The notes under the pieces are model-generated. The model did not search any database and had not been told where the DNA came from. It was given only the letters and a program-made list of their open reading frames with translations. Source: Malurus cyaneus samueli (lineage: Eukaryota > Chordata > Aves > Passeriformes > Maluridae). Taken from it: DNA of 64,000 bases. Where the stretch lies: assembly GCA_009741485.1 (NCBI GenBank), contig CM019237.1:44209431-44273430 (forward strand), given 5' to 3'. The stretch's first letter is position 1, and each line of letters begins with the position of its first letter. A program made the translations under genes and the position numbers. Below, one piece after another: positions 1 to 11,225 of this stretch.

Positions 1-107
1 CTGAGTGTGCAGAAGAAAAAATCCCACCCAGCACAATGGCAGAAATCCACCTGACAGCTGCAGTTGGCTTGAAAACCCGCTGTGGAGGCAAGCTTGGCTT
101 CCTAGCG
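1..107 (+). CDS. SREBF2: SREBF2 coding exon (human exon 11 equivalent), 5' part cut by window edge
   Basis: From base 3 the frame reads [16 protein letters not shown] and continues to GGKLGFLA. The donor GTGAGT follows at 108. The exon ends in phase 0. Bases 1-2 complete an Ala codon begun to the left, so the 5' splice boundary is not visible. Confidence 0.94.
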
Positions 108-3100
108 GTGAGTAGTCATATCATTCTTGATCACACCTTCAAGCAGAGATCTAGGAAAGCCTGGAAGTTGGCATTACTGTATTGTGGAGTGGGCATCTGC
201 TAGCACTACAATTACAATATGACCTGCAATTACGATACGAGCTGTAATTATGCTATGATCTTTGTCCTTGGTGGTGTGACTCTCCCTAGATGCTGTTCTC
301 AATCTTATCCTCTCCTTTCACCAGAGTTACTTTCTAAGTCAAGCTCAAAGCCTGTGCAGCTCGGAGCGGAGTGCCATTCCCGACTCACTGCGTTGGCTGT
401 GCCACCCCCTGGGACAGAAGTTTTTTGTGGAGCGAAGCTGGACGGTGAAGTCTGCTGCGAAGGAGAGCCTGTACTGCACTCAAAGGAATCCTGGTGAGAG
501 TCACTTGTTTCCCAAGTGTGTGGCATCCCAGCCCTTTGAGCCCAGCAGTCTCTCCACTCTTGTCTGGAGCAAAACTGTGCATGTCATGTTTTGAGAGTGT
601 GTTGTTTTATGCCCACCCTGCTTGTGGTTTTGATGGGTGAGAGGGCATGAAGAGCTAAGATGTCTCCTCAGCCTGCAGGATCTGGCTTGCCTCCCTTTGT
701 ATACTGCGCTGTATCATACTACTTGTGTCTCTGCTGGAACACAATCCAAAGATGGCCCTGAATGTCTGGGGAGTAACTTTTTAAGTTTGTCCTCTGCAGT
801 GTCCTCACTGTTTTGCTAAGAGGCTGAAGTGACAGAAGGACCTTTTGCCAAAGGCTGAGGCTTTATAAGTGGATTAAAGGAATAAAAAAACCTGTAAAAA
901 CTTGGTCTCTATAAATCACTGCATTAATTCTTCAATCATTTCCCTCTACTAAGTTTGCTCATGCTCTTTCCTACATTTTGATTCTTCTTTTTGGGTGTAT
1001 TGGAAGGTTTCTACAACCATATGCAAGTTTAATGGTTTGGTTTATCCTTCTCTAGCGGATCCCATTGCACAAGTCCATCAGGCGTTCTGTGAGAACCTGC
1101 TAGAGCGAGCAGTGGATTCCCTTGTGAAGCCTCAGACTAGGAAAGAGGTGGCAGGACAAGAGGAGGAGGAGTCATGGTGAGTATGTGTGTCCCACTGGGC
1201 ACTGCTGGCTGCAGCGGGCCCTGAGGCAGAGCTCATGACCACTTACAGAGTGCTGTGGGGCAAACTGAGTGATTCGTCCTTGTTAAGGGCTTGGAATGAC
1301 CTAGTCTGACCTCCACAGTTTATTAGCAGAGCAAGCTCTGCCTCTTTGTGTGAAAACCTCTTTAAGTTAAAGGTGAACCTGGGTGTGGTGGAGATTTCTG
1401 GTGTTAGTTGATTCCTCAACTGAATGGATGACACTTTCTCTGCTGAGACAAAGTTTAACGTTCAGGAGTACTAAAATTAGCATGCACCTACCTCTTCAAT
1501 AGACCAGGACATATATCCAGGGCCTTCAGACCATGAAGGTCTGGCAAGCCAGAGAGTGAACCCACTAGCTTGCTTCTTTGTGCTTGAGTGTTCGCCAGAC
1601 TGAAGTGCAACATTTACCCACAGTAAAGAATCAAACAGATGTGTGGCAAGAGAAGGAAAGATGATGAACGAAATTGTCATTACCTCCAAGCTCCTCAATC
1701 TCAAGAAAGGGAAAAATAAGTGGGAAACAGCAGCTTTTTGTACTGAACCATGTCCAGTTTTCTCCTGGACTCCACAGGAAGCAGAACTCCAGCCTTTGCT
1801 AGTAATTCAGCACAGTTTCTAGCTGATCTTTAGATATGCTGGTGCCAGCAAATGTTACATGCATATGTGGGAAGCTCTGTAAGGATCCTGTCCCCAGAAA
1901 GTGTGGGTAAAAGCCTCAGATAGGAAAATAACCCAGTTTCCCTACCTGTGTAGGGAAAATACTGTCCTTTAGCTTTGGATTTTTTATCAATCCCGTACAT
2001 GTTTCCTAACAGAGAAGGAGCAACAATTGGGTTTAATTGCTTGCAGTCAGATGCTGCTATTGATGAGAGAAGGTAGCAGGATTTGTATAAGGGAGGTGGA
2101 TTGTCACTATACCAGTGGGAGTCCTGTCTCCTCATGGGAAGGACTAGCTTTAATAAAATAGCAAGCTCTTTTGTCCCCCTCTAGGGATGGGAGCTCAAGA
2201 TCTTCATTTGTGGCATGTCCTAGTAAATTAGATTCTTGCTGCATATGCCGTTTTCTCTGACCAGTGCTATGGACATGTTGTCACTTCCATTCATACATAT
2301 TTGCATATATGCAAATAATCAGGAAAGTGTAGTTTGGCTTCTTTTGGAGGCAGTGATTGAAAAGGAGCCTGTAATCAACTTGTAACGTATTTCCATGTTT
2401 GAGGTGAGACTTGAGGTTAAGTCTAGTTCTGTGCTGGTGGTCATGAAGGGGGAAATGTGAGCCTGCTCCTTTCAGAGCATCGCCCTGCACTTCTTCTCAT
2501 GAGGTGGTCTCTTCAGTCCAGCAGTGGTGTCTTACTTGTAGAGCTTGAACTTTCTGTGGGCCTAATGGATCAGCACTGTTCAAATATGCCTTGTGACCAA
2601 GGAGTAGTGCCTTGGTATCTTCTGTTTGACAGCATAGCAAAGATCTGCCTTGCTTCTTGTTTCAGTGAATTCTCAGGTGCCATGGAGTACTTGAAATTGC
2701 TCAACTGTTTCTTGGACTCGATGGGAAGTGGAGCCCCACCCTTTGCCAGCAGTTCTGTACTCAAGTCTGCCCTGGGTGAGTCTGGCAGAACTGGAGCTCT
2801 CCCAGCTGCAGTATTTACTGCCAATACAAATTTCCTCTCCCTACCGCCTTTCAAACTCTGGTCAAGGAGAAGTGCAGCATTGGAGTGAGGCCTGTTTGCA
2901 TGCCAGAGTGGTACCACAGCTTGGACTGGAAAAGAGTGATTAAGAAGGCTTGTAAATGTGGCTCTGTGTTGTAATGCTGAGTGCCCAGGTGGGACTGCTG
3001 TTATTTGTATTGTTGGGCAATATTTTATTTCCGATCTGAACCCTGTGCCTTCACCTGAGAGCTTGCTCCTGGCAGTGCAAAGCAAGAGGAAGGGTGGAGC

Positions 3101-6100
3101 ATATAAACAAACATAGCAGCATTGCAGTTGAAGTACAGGAAGGGTTTTTTTCCATTTAATTAACTATTGAACTGGCTTGCCCCTGCTTTCACAGTAGCTG
3201 TCAGATATATTCCTCAATCTCCAGAGACCTGCAGCCTCTGCTGTAGGCAAGCTCCAGGCGTTTATTGGGAGGTGCTTGTTTTGGTCCCTTGGTGTATATT
3301 TAGTGGGACAGCAAGGGCTGCAGAATCCCTCTGAACTGTGTGCTCATCTGGGTTGGGTTGGTAACTGGCTGCTGGAGTATTTGTCTTGATTGATGTTGGT
3401 GCAGACAGCACCTAGCAGCTCACTGGGATGCTGGCGCACCTTTAGGTACAGACTAAATGTGCTGTACCTAAAATGTATAGATTAAACATAGAAGGAAAAC
3501 AAAATAATTTTTTTAAAGGGAAATCTGCGTTTGGGTCACTATTTTCATGGAATTGAAAAGCAGGTTAGAGTAGCAGAGCATATGTCCTTTGGCCCTAAGT
3601 AGGCTTTGGGAAGTTATTGAAGGGACGTTAAATAATGAAGGAAATTATATAGGGAACCTGATGTACTGTCTTGATGGTGGTTAGCGCAAATCATGAGTGG
3701 AGTTGTTATTTTGGGGTGGTGAGTGGAGATTCTTGTCAGGAAGGAAGTCAACAGTTTTCTAGACAAGTTGATGGGATAAGTTCTTGCTGACAAGATACAA
3801 ACATGCCATCCAACACTCTGCATGCAGTCAGATGTGTGTTTGCATGCTGCCAAGTTCCTTTGTGTTCTTGCAGCACATTTCAGCATTCACATGGATGGCT
3901 GCATTCCTGTGGGATCAATTTGGGCTCGTTAGTATCAATCCCAACAGAAGGCACGGGCCGTGATACCTGTCTGTTTCTCCAAGCATGGGGGAGCTGGGTG
4001 TGCTCTCCGGGCCTGCACTGATGGTTCTGTTTACAGGTCCCGACGTGGTGTGCCGGTGGTGGTCAGCAGCTGTGGCTATGGCAATCGCTTGGCTCAGAGG
4101 GGATGATGCAGCTGTGAGGTCACATTTTGCAGAAGTGGAGCGCATGCCAAAATCCCTGGAGATGTCAGAGTGCGTAGACCTCATACACTTTTCAAACCCC
4201 TGCTCCTTCTAGACAGGGGTGACTCCTTCCCCTAATGCTGTCCTGTGGTGTCACACCTACCTGTGCTCTGGAGCTGCATTTCTCTTGTGCTCTGCAAGTG
4301 CCAGTGTGCTCAGCAGTTCATGTGTAGGTCAAGGCTTGCAGTAAAGCTGTGGACTGGAAGTCAGTCATTCTTCTTTTGGGATGTCTTTTGGCTTTGTTCT
4401 AATTGCACAGTCTTCCACCTTCCAAAATCAAATGAAACTCACATGATGATGGAAAGGATGGTGTCACCATCTCTGTTCTTTTGCACTAAAGAATCTTTGC
4501 CAACTTCCTCTCATTTCCCTGTAGATGAGGAACAATTGCCATATTTTTTCTGTCTAAGGAATGATTAGATCTCTTGAAGGTGGGAGAGTGAAGGCTGATG
4601 CTGTGGCAGCATGACATGGTATTGCTTGAAAGCAGCCTGCTTTCTCTTTCAGGAATGCCCTGGTGAAAGCCACTTTCTACATGTGTAAAGCCATGCAGGC
4701 TTCTCTGTCTGGGAAGGCAGATGGACAGCAGAGCTCCCTGGGTCATTGTGAGAGGGCCAGCAGTCACTTGTGGAACAGCCTCAACATGAGCAGTGGCATG
4801 TCCAGCACTGTCCTCAACAATGTAAGCATTATAAGCCCTGGGATAACACATGATCTATCATGGTTGTAAGGCTGGTCCTTCTGCAGGTGTGTGACTTTCT
4901 TGTTGTAGGTGCATTCTCCATACACTCTGTATCATGGGAGTACTCCCAGAGGGGAGACTTTTCCCTACTCTTGCAAAGGCATTGTTCTGCCTCTGCTGTA
5001 TGGGGGAGCAGAGCTGCAAGTACAGCATGGTTTCCCTGGGCACGGTCTCAGGCTCAGGCTCCTCTTGTGCCTGGAGCTGTCATCCTTTTCTGGTGCTTTG
5101 ACCTGTTTGAATTTGGCCCTGCACAGATGTAAAATATCCATCTTTCTCCTTCAGGTCAAGTTGGTGATACCTGTTAAACAGGACATCACTAAGTTGAGTC
5201 TGCTCTGTTTCTGGCCACACTCATGAATGTTTGAGTTCTCTGACACGTAAATGTGATTGTGCTGTGGTGCTCCTGAGTTTGTGTGGGTCTTGTTTCTCTT
5301 CCAGGGTTATGTAAAGCTGGAGCTTCCCTCCATGGCATATAGGACGTGCCTCTGGTCCCTTTCATCGTTGCTGGGTGGCAGCTGTAGTGCATTGTAGTTG
5401 CATTGCATGTTGTGGCAGTGACTGTGCAATGTTTCTGCAGTGCAGTACAGAGGCACTCTCCGTTCGGCAGCACGGGCAGAGAGCCCTCCCAGAGCCGGGA
5501 TCGGTGCTAGGGGGCAGTAGCAGATGGGGAAAAGGGGTTTGGCAGCTGCTGTCAGCTGTGCCAAGACTGCCTCTTTTTTTCTCTGCAGGTAGCCAGGCTG
5601 TCTTTGCTGTTTCCCACTAGTTAGCGTCTTCATTTGGGCAGGAAAGCCTTTGCAGAAGGCTTTGTTTCCCAAGATCTGTTTGTACTTGTTAGCATTGATC
5701 TCAGTGGAAGGTGCTGGCATGGGCATGTAACATTGGTGCACCGTGCCCTTGGCATGTTTTCTTGACCTTGTGGTCGAGTGATGCCACTTGAGCAAGAGGC
5801 AAAGGCCTGCTACCTTTGGTGCACAGTGGTGGGATGACACAGCAGGGAGGGCAGTGGAGCCCCCCTGGTGGGTAGAAGGTGCTGCGGTTGCCTTCCCATG
5901 GGCTGTGTCAGCAGGCATGTAGCTTGTTCCTTGCCCAGTGCTATGTGTTATTAAGCGTGTGCCCGGGCACTCTGGCTCTTGCAGATGATCCAGCTGCTGG
6001 CTTGTGACTTGCTGCTCTCTCTCCGCACCAGCCTGTGGCAGAAGCAGGCGAATGCCAGCCAGGCGCTGGGTGAGACCTACCACGCCTCAGCCCCCGAGCT

Positions 6101-8021
6101 GACGGGCTTCCAGCGCGACCTCGGCAGCCTGCGCAAGCTGGCCCACAGCTTCAGACCCGCCTACCGCAAGGTGAGGGCTCGCCTCTCCAGCCCGCCCCAC
6201 CTCCAACTTACCTATAGCTCTTCCCGGGGTGATGGGAAGCTGCTTCCCTTGGAAACACGGGGTCTATGTGAGCTTGAGTGATTTGGGCACTTGGGGTGGG
6301 ATGCTCTGCCACTACCAGCCCCTGTATTTTCTATTGATGGGTGATGAGGGAGACTCCAGTGGAGTTCAGTGCATGTGGGGAAGTGTCCACTTTAGTTTCT
6401 GCATAGAAAACCATCAGCACGTGTGTATTGCCAAATACCGTGCCAACTATCCCTTAAGGTGGCTTCAGACTGGGTCTGACCCTCTGTGGAGTGTGGAAGG
6501 AGGCTTCCTCAGCCATGTTGGCTTTGCTGAGCAGGCTGGAGGTTCAGATGCCTTCTGCATCTGTAGAGCCCAAGGTGCTTTTCTGGGCATTTTCCCACTT
6601 CTGTTCAGTTTTATCTAGTTTTAAGCCTCTGTAGAGGAAGTGCAGTCTAAAACTTGGACAAGAGAGTTGTCCTAGTATTGTCTAAACTCTGGATTTCAAA
6701 GTTTGATGCTTTTATCAAAGCATTGCACTAGCAGCCTGGGTTGAGAACTCTGCCTGGACCACAGTGCCAAGGTTTGCTCTCAGATTTTTCACCCCTGTTC
6801 CCTGCTCTCAATCCTCGCCCTTTTTAGGTCACTCACAGTTAGGTGTCAGTTTTTTTTGTCTGCTCCTCATCGTTGCTCTGACCTGCAAATTCCTCAAAGC
6901 CAGGTGGAAGGCTGAGGGAGGAGGAGCATGGAAATGGGTCTTTGTTTTTGTCAAGGTGTCAGTGCTCTGCACTTGAAATGTGGTGGCTGAGAAGTGACAG
7001 AAGTTCAGACACAGCATCATCCCTGTGCCAGCCCACCTCTCATCTTCCATCCCGCCTTCCCTTCCAGGTCTTCCTCCACGAGGCCACAGTGCGCCTGATG
7101 GCAGGTGCCAGCCCTACCCGCACCCACCAGCTGCTGGAGCACAGCTTGAGGCGACGCACGCCCCAGAGCAGCAAACAAGGTCAGCTCTGGGGCCTGGCCT
7201 CTGTGGGGCTGGGAGGGGGCAGCTCTTGGCCAAGGTGTGGGGCCACAGGTACAACCTGGAATGCCTTCTGCTGTGTCAGGGTAATGAGCTCCCATCAGCC
7301 TGTGGCTCAAGGCAACGCTTCTGCCACGTTCTCTGCAACCAGCTAACATGAGCTGCCAGCCCTGGGCTGGAGGTGGGAAACATAGAGCAGACTGGGAAAC
7401 ATTTGTCTTCATGAAGCTACATGTGCACAAAACTTGGCAGTCTGGGGTTTGGAGCAGTCAGTACAAATGCAGAAGCTGGGAATTCTAAAGGGAAGACCCA
7501 AAAAATGAAGGATGTAAGGGAATGGGTAAATGTGCGTGCCAGTTAGGGTGAGCCCTAGGGAGTGAACTGAAAGGATCTGTCTCTGTAGAAGACAGGACTG
7601 ACATTTCCTACCTGACTTGAGCTCAGAGTGTTCTCCTCTGCTAGCCTAAAGGCCCTCAGGGTGGCTGCTCTTGGCTCAGCCAGGGCATGCCAGCCAGAGA
7701 AGCTGGTGCTTGGTGGTGGCAGTTGAGGAGTTGTGTGTGGGGTTTCCTCATGCAGGTGGTAGCTCCATTTGAGCTTTTTCTCTTCGCTGTTTGCACATAG
7801 GTGAACTGGACACGCTGCCGGGCCAAAGGGAGCGAGCCACAGCCATCCTGTTGGCCTGTCGGCATCTCCCCCTCTCATTCCTGTCCTCCCCGGGCCAGCG
7901 AGCGGTGCTGCTGGCCGAGGCCGCCCGCACCCTGGAGAAAGTGGGGGACAAGCGCTCCTGCAACGACTGCCAGCAGATGATCGTCAAGCTCAGTGGGGGC
8001 ACGGCCATCGCTGCCTCCTAA
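1..8021 (+). CDS. SREBF2: Sterol regulatory element-binding protein 2, C-terminal half (partial gene, nine exons)
   Basis: SREBP-2 is an ER-membrane transcription factor precursor that controls cholesterol synthesis and uptake. Its C-terminal domain binds SCAP and retains it in the ER until sterols fall. The coding exons in the window are 1-107, 325-493, 1056-1176, 2666-2775, 4037-4169, 4653-4821, 5985-6170, 7068-7179 and 7801-8021. Reading phases join at every junction and give 441 residues plus the TAA stop. Segments such as [51 protein letters not shown] and [17 protein letters not shown] follow human SREBP-2. The end reads SGGTAIAAS, unlike the TTVTSS-type end of SREBP-1. By the human gene these are exons 11-19. 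The DNA-binding bHLH and the membrane segments lie to the left of the window. One donor is GTGCGT (4170); the other donors start GTGAG, GTAAG or GTCAG. The introns hold no other gene except miR-33. Confidence 0.97.
325..493 (+). CDS. SREBF2: SREBF2 coding exon (human exon 12 equivalent)
   Basis: The acceptor is the pyrimidine-rich stretch ending TTTCACCAG at 324 and the donor is GTGAGA at 494. The exon encodes [20 protein letters not shown] through [11 protein letters not shown] and leaves one base of a split Ala codon. Confidence 0.95.
1056..1176 (+). CDS. SREBF2: SREBF2 coding exon (human exon 13 equivalent)
   Basis: The acceptor ends TTCTCTAG at 1055 and the donor GTGAGT starts at 1177. 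It encodes [20 protein letters not shown] and the acidic stretch GQEEEES, and ends in phase 2 within a Cys codon. Confidence 0.95.
2299..2316. repeat. 18-bp perfect palindrome made of two opposed octamer motifs
   Basis: ATTTGCATATATGCAAAT reads the same on both strands. It contains one ATTTGCAT octamer on each strand, in the SREBF2 intron 1177-2665. Confidence 0.9.
2666..2775 (+). CDS. SREBF2: SREBF2 coding exon (human exon 14 equivalent)
   Basis: The acceptor ends TTGTTTCAG at 2665 and the donor GTGAGT starts at 2776. It encodes [20 protein letters not shown] through SSVLKSAL and ends one base into a Gly codon. Confidence 0.95.
3441..3472. repeat. Perfect 10-bp inverted repeat with 12-base loop in an SREBF2 intron
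   Basis: TTTAGGTACA (3441-3450) and TGTACCTAAA (3463-3472) are exact reverse complements, in the intron 2776-4036. Confidence 0.88.
4037..4169 (+). CDS. SREBF2: SREBF2 coding exon (human exon 15 equivalent) with GTGCGT donor
   Basis: The acceptor ends CTGTTTACAG at 4036. It encodes [20 protein letters not shown] through [11 protein letters not shown]. The only phase-compatible donor that joins to the next conserved exon is GTGCGT at 4170. This has a weaker +3/+4 than consensus but is a known GT-class site. Confidence 0.9.
4653..4821 (+). CDS. SREBF2: SREBF2 coding exon (human exon 16 equivalent), directly upstream of the miR-33 intron
   Basis: The acceptor ends TCTCTTTCAG at 4652 and the donor GTAAGC starts at 4822. 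It encodes [20 protein letters not shown] through [11 protein letters not shown] and ends in phase 0. Confidence 0.95.
5382..5450 (+). ncRNA. MIR33: microRNA miR-33 hairpin precursor inside an SREBF2 intron
   Basis: The mature 5p strand spans 5387-5407 and carries the seed TGCATTG. The star strand lies at about 5427-5448. The arms fold into a near-perfect stem closed by CTGTA (5382-5386) against TACAG (5446-5450), with a loop around 5409-5424. miR-33 in vertebrates is hosted in SREBF2 (human MIR33A, intron 16), and the intron here is the equivalent one. It targets cholesterol-export genes such as ABCA1, so it works together with its host, and it is co-transcribed with SREBF2 from the SREBF2 promoter. 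The 5p sequence matches what I recall of the human mature sequence at every position. Confidence 0.97.
5985..6170 (+). CDS. SREBF2: SREBF2 coding exon (human exon 17 equivalent)
   Basis: The acceptor ends GCTCTTGCAG at 5984 and the donor GTGAGG starts at 6171. It encodes [20 protein letters not shown] through [14 protein letters not shown], one of the best conserved blocks of the SCAP-binding domain. Both boundaries are phase 0. Confidence 0.97.
7068..7179 (+). CDS. SREBF2: SREBF2 coding exon (human exon 18 equivalent)
   Basis: The acceptor ends CTTCCAG at 7067 and the donor GTCAGC starts at 7180. It encodes [20 protein letters not shown] and [17 protein letters not shown], then the first base of a Gly codon. 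Confidence 0.96.
7801..8021 (+). CDS. SREBF2: SREBF2 last coding exon with stop codon
   Basis: The acceptor ends TTGCACATAG at 7800. The exon encodes [20 protein letters not shown] through [18 protein letters not shown] and ends [13 protein letters not shown] with TAA at 8019-8021. The C-terminus fits SREBP-2 and not SREBP-1. Confidence 0.97.
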
Positions 8022-10625
8022 TGCCGGCATGGGGTCCCTTTGTGCAAAGACAGCCTGATTGAGCATCAGCCTGGACTTCTCTTCTGGAGCTTAGAAAAAG
8101 TGCTAGGTTAGGGCTGTGCTGGTTGGGATCATGATGGGGTGGGAGAGGGAGGGAGGGTTTTGCGATTTATTTTTCTCTAAACTTGCCCCAGGTTTAGCTT
8201 TATTAGCCTCCTTGCTTGTTCTCAGGCACTGCAGCAGGAATGTGTCTAGTTGTGGTTTTTGTCACTATGCCTGGGGCTATTGGGAAATGCTGTCCCGACA
8301 CAAATCACCTGTCCCTGCTTGGGGGAGAAGCCCACAAGCCCACGGCATAGAGAAGTGGCACATCTGGTGTCTGTCCTCAGGAGTATTTTGTTCCCTTTCT
8401 AAACACCTCTGCAGAAACAAATCTTTGGGGAGGGCAGAGGATCTGCTCAAGCCTTGTCCCATGGAGCTGCTGGGGCCCGAGGCTGTTCCCAAAAGACAGG
8501 GGAAGGCACCAGCTTTCCTTGAGTTGTGTGTCAGGAAACTGAAGCCCCCTAGACCCAACTTCCCTAGGTGCTCTGGGAGTATCGCTTGGGGCCAGTACTG
8601 CCTAGAAAATTTCTCTATGGTTTTTATACAGGTTTTTTATAGGAGTGTTTATGGCTTTATAAAAACATGGGAACAATGCAGCAGATTCCCCTCTCTGCAT
8701 CATGCGTCTTTTCCTGTGATAGCTGCCCTCCAGTTTTCAGCAGGGGGTGGGTTTGTAGCAGCCTGCAACGAGCAGAGCCTGGTATAAGACCTTGGCATCC
8801 CTGGTCATCTGGTGCTGGGTGGCAGCAGAGGTGGACGTGCTGTGCCCTGCACTTGGCGTGAAGGGTGAATGCTTCTCTGGTGCCTTTTTGTTGATGTAGA
8901 AACAATTTTTAGAAACAGTTTTTTTATTTTACTGAACTCCCAGTCCCAGAACTTGTCTTCAGGTGTTTCTCCTTACCTTCTCCAACTGCTTCACAGCTCC
9001 TGCAGGATTTGGGAGGCACTGGTTTAGGGTGCAAGTCTCCCAACTTCATTACCATTGCTATTCTGAGCAGTTTGACTTGCAGGTGTTGAATTGCCTGTGA
9101 CTTTGCAGGAGGGGGAGGTGGATTTGGGACAGGGAGGGAACGGTTTGCCCTCTTTCTCTCTGCACTTCCTGTTGCATCTCTCCAAGATGTGCAGAGTGTT
9201 TGCCCTCTCATGTACAGATCCAGCCTTTGGCAAGTGGGCATTGCTGTTTCTCCCTGTGTGTAGCCAGTATGTTCTCCATGCTGGCAGCTCTAAGCATTTA
9301 GATGGAGGCAGCAGTCCAAACCCATCCTGTCCCAATCAAGCCTGTACTGCCCAACTCACTCAAACACAGAACTCAGACTGTTTTGCAAGAAGCTTTTATG
9401 TGTATCCAGCTATTGCAGAGAGGCATGAGCTCCTTCAGAATGAGAAGAGAAATATAGGGGCTTGTGGTCTCCCTTTGCACAGGGCCTTTTGGCATCTGGG
9501 AGGGGCATTTCTTGTGCTGCAGTAATTGAACACAGACAATGCTAGTCCTGGAGTTGCTTGGCTTCAAGAAGGGGGAAACTAGGGCCAGGAGAAGCCTGTC
9601 TCCTCGCAAAGCCTGTTCCCAGTGATTGTGGTCTGTAGCTGGAGAAGAAAGTGGGGACCAGAAGGTGTTTACCTCCCTCCCCACTTTATTTGGGGAATAG
9701 CTAGCTATTTGGTGGACACCTAGCTGCAATGACTGGCAGGGGTGCCCCCAGCTTCTTGGAGTCAGTGGTTGGAAAGGGAGCTCTTTCTTGGAGGGAAAGA
9801 GGTTGCTCTCAAGAGTGTCTGATCAGTGTAGGGAATGCTCTGGTGGCAGCAACTTTGGCTTTGAGCAAAGTGTGCAGAACAGCTCTTGGGCTTGTACATG
9901 TTTTTATTTCCCATTCCTACATTCCCTAGCTTATCAGTGATCTTATTTTGGAGGGTGGATTGCCTCCCGATTTTTTTTTTACTCTTCTGTGGCTCTCATG
10001 CTGTTGTCCTAGTCATGGCTTTTTTTCCTAAAATACAGAAACTCCTTGCCTGTGGCAGCCTCTGAGTTATTTTGCATTTCTCCAGGTCTGCATGCAACAC
10101 ATAGGAAGTTCTGTGCTTTAGTAAAATGGGGGAGGTAAGGCTTTGGGAAAGCAGTGATGCTGAGGTTTCACTTTGTCACTAATGGTAGTCTGAGCCTTGG
10201 GAGCTGGGCCAGGAGCTGGGAGAGGCTGTTGGGCTGAAACCCAGTTAGTGAATAACATGAACCACTGAGGGTCCTAGCATGGCTGGTTTGTCTCTTCCCC
10301 CCTCCAGGGCAAGGGATCTTTTCCCTGTTTTTTCTACACTGTTAAAAAATTTGCTGTCCATCTGTCCCTATGACTTTTTTTTTTTTTATATGTGTATGTA
10401 TATACTGTAACTTTTTTTGTTTGTGGGTGGAAGGAAATTGTTTTATGGATTATGTGAAGAAAGTCTATTTATCCACATGGAGTTCAGAGTAGGGATGCTT
10501 TGTGTAAGAGATGCAACTGGTGGCCGGGGGGGGAGGTTCCCCAGGGAACATATCTGCTGTCTGAAAACCCTGTTCCAGGGCTCCTGAGCATCTGTTACCT
10601 AATAAAGACGAATGTTACCACCACC
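8022..10625 (+). other. SREBF2: SREBF2 3' untranslated region
   Basis: This stretch runs from the SREBF2 stop to just past the first canonical AATAAA on the + strand (10601-10606). It has scattered short ORFs in all frames and no conserved protein. It contains T-rich and alternating TA stretches near 10375-10420 and a run of Gs near 10526. The extent is inferred from the poly(A) signal; shorter isoforms are possible. Confidence 0.75.
10601..10606 (+). terminator. SREBF2 poly(A) signal AATAAA
   Basis: This is a canonical hexamer on the coding strand about 2.6 kb after the stop codon. It is the most plausible end of the SREBF2 transcript before the oppositely oriented SHISA8 3' end begins. Confidence 0.75.
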
Positions 10626-11225
10626 TCCCACCTCTTTCTCTTAGCCCTGTTCATCCCACTCAGCAGCTGCTCTTAGGCAGAGGTGAGCTTGAAAAGTCCT
10701 TTAAAGACATAAAATCTCAGAGGTGCTGCAGGAAGCTGTCAGTCCCTTGCCCGGATAACCTGAAGACCAGAACTGTACCACTTGCAATGAAAGATGGTCC
10801 CTGAGTGGAGCAAGTGTGGTGTCTCCATGCTCCTTTGGAAGAAAATTAAGAGGATGATGGCTTAAGAGAGCCAAGCAAGGTGGAGCTGGGCCAGAAGCCT
10901 GCAATTCTAGGAGCTTCTTTCTGGGAGGAAGGCTGTTACCTGACCTTGCTTTAGAACAATGTCCTTTTGCTCTCTTTGTTTCTGTGCTCCCCCTGGTAAA
11001 ACTCTGTCAGAACCATTAAACTTCAGACAGAGGAGATCTGTTTTTTGTGTAGCTGCTCGAAGGGTTTTGCAGTTGGCCCTGGAAGCTGTGTTCCCACAAT
11101 GTCCCCCATTGCGGGGGGTTCCCCAGGCCCTCCGGGAGAGTGGGCTTTGTGCCCTGCTGCCCCTGGGGAAGGTGCTGCCGTTTTGTGAGCAATGTGAATT
11201 CCCCCAGCCAATCCAGAGCAGGGCC
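10626..11225. other. Short convergent intergenic spacer between SREBF2 and SHISA8
   Basis: About 600 bases separate the two inferred poly(A) sites. ORFs here (for example 10959-11369 on + and 10907-11365 on -) overlap each other in opposite frames and resemble no family I know, so I see nothing else in the spacer. Confidence 0.6.

Noticed and set aside
2570..3085. 171-codon minus-strand ORF
   Set aside because: It is a shadow of the SREBF2 exon 2666-2775 and flanking intron.
5307..6083. 258-codon ORF on the minus strand opposite miR-33 and an SREBF2 exon
   Set aside because: It is antisense to a conserved coding exon and spans its splice site. No family is recognised, and the conserved signal is on the + strand.
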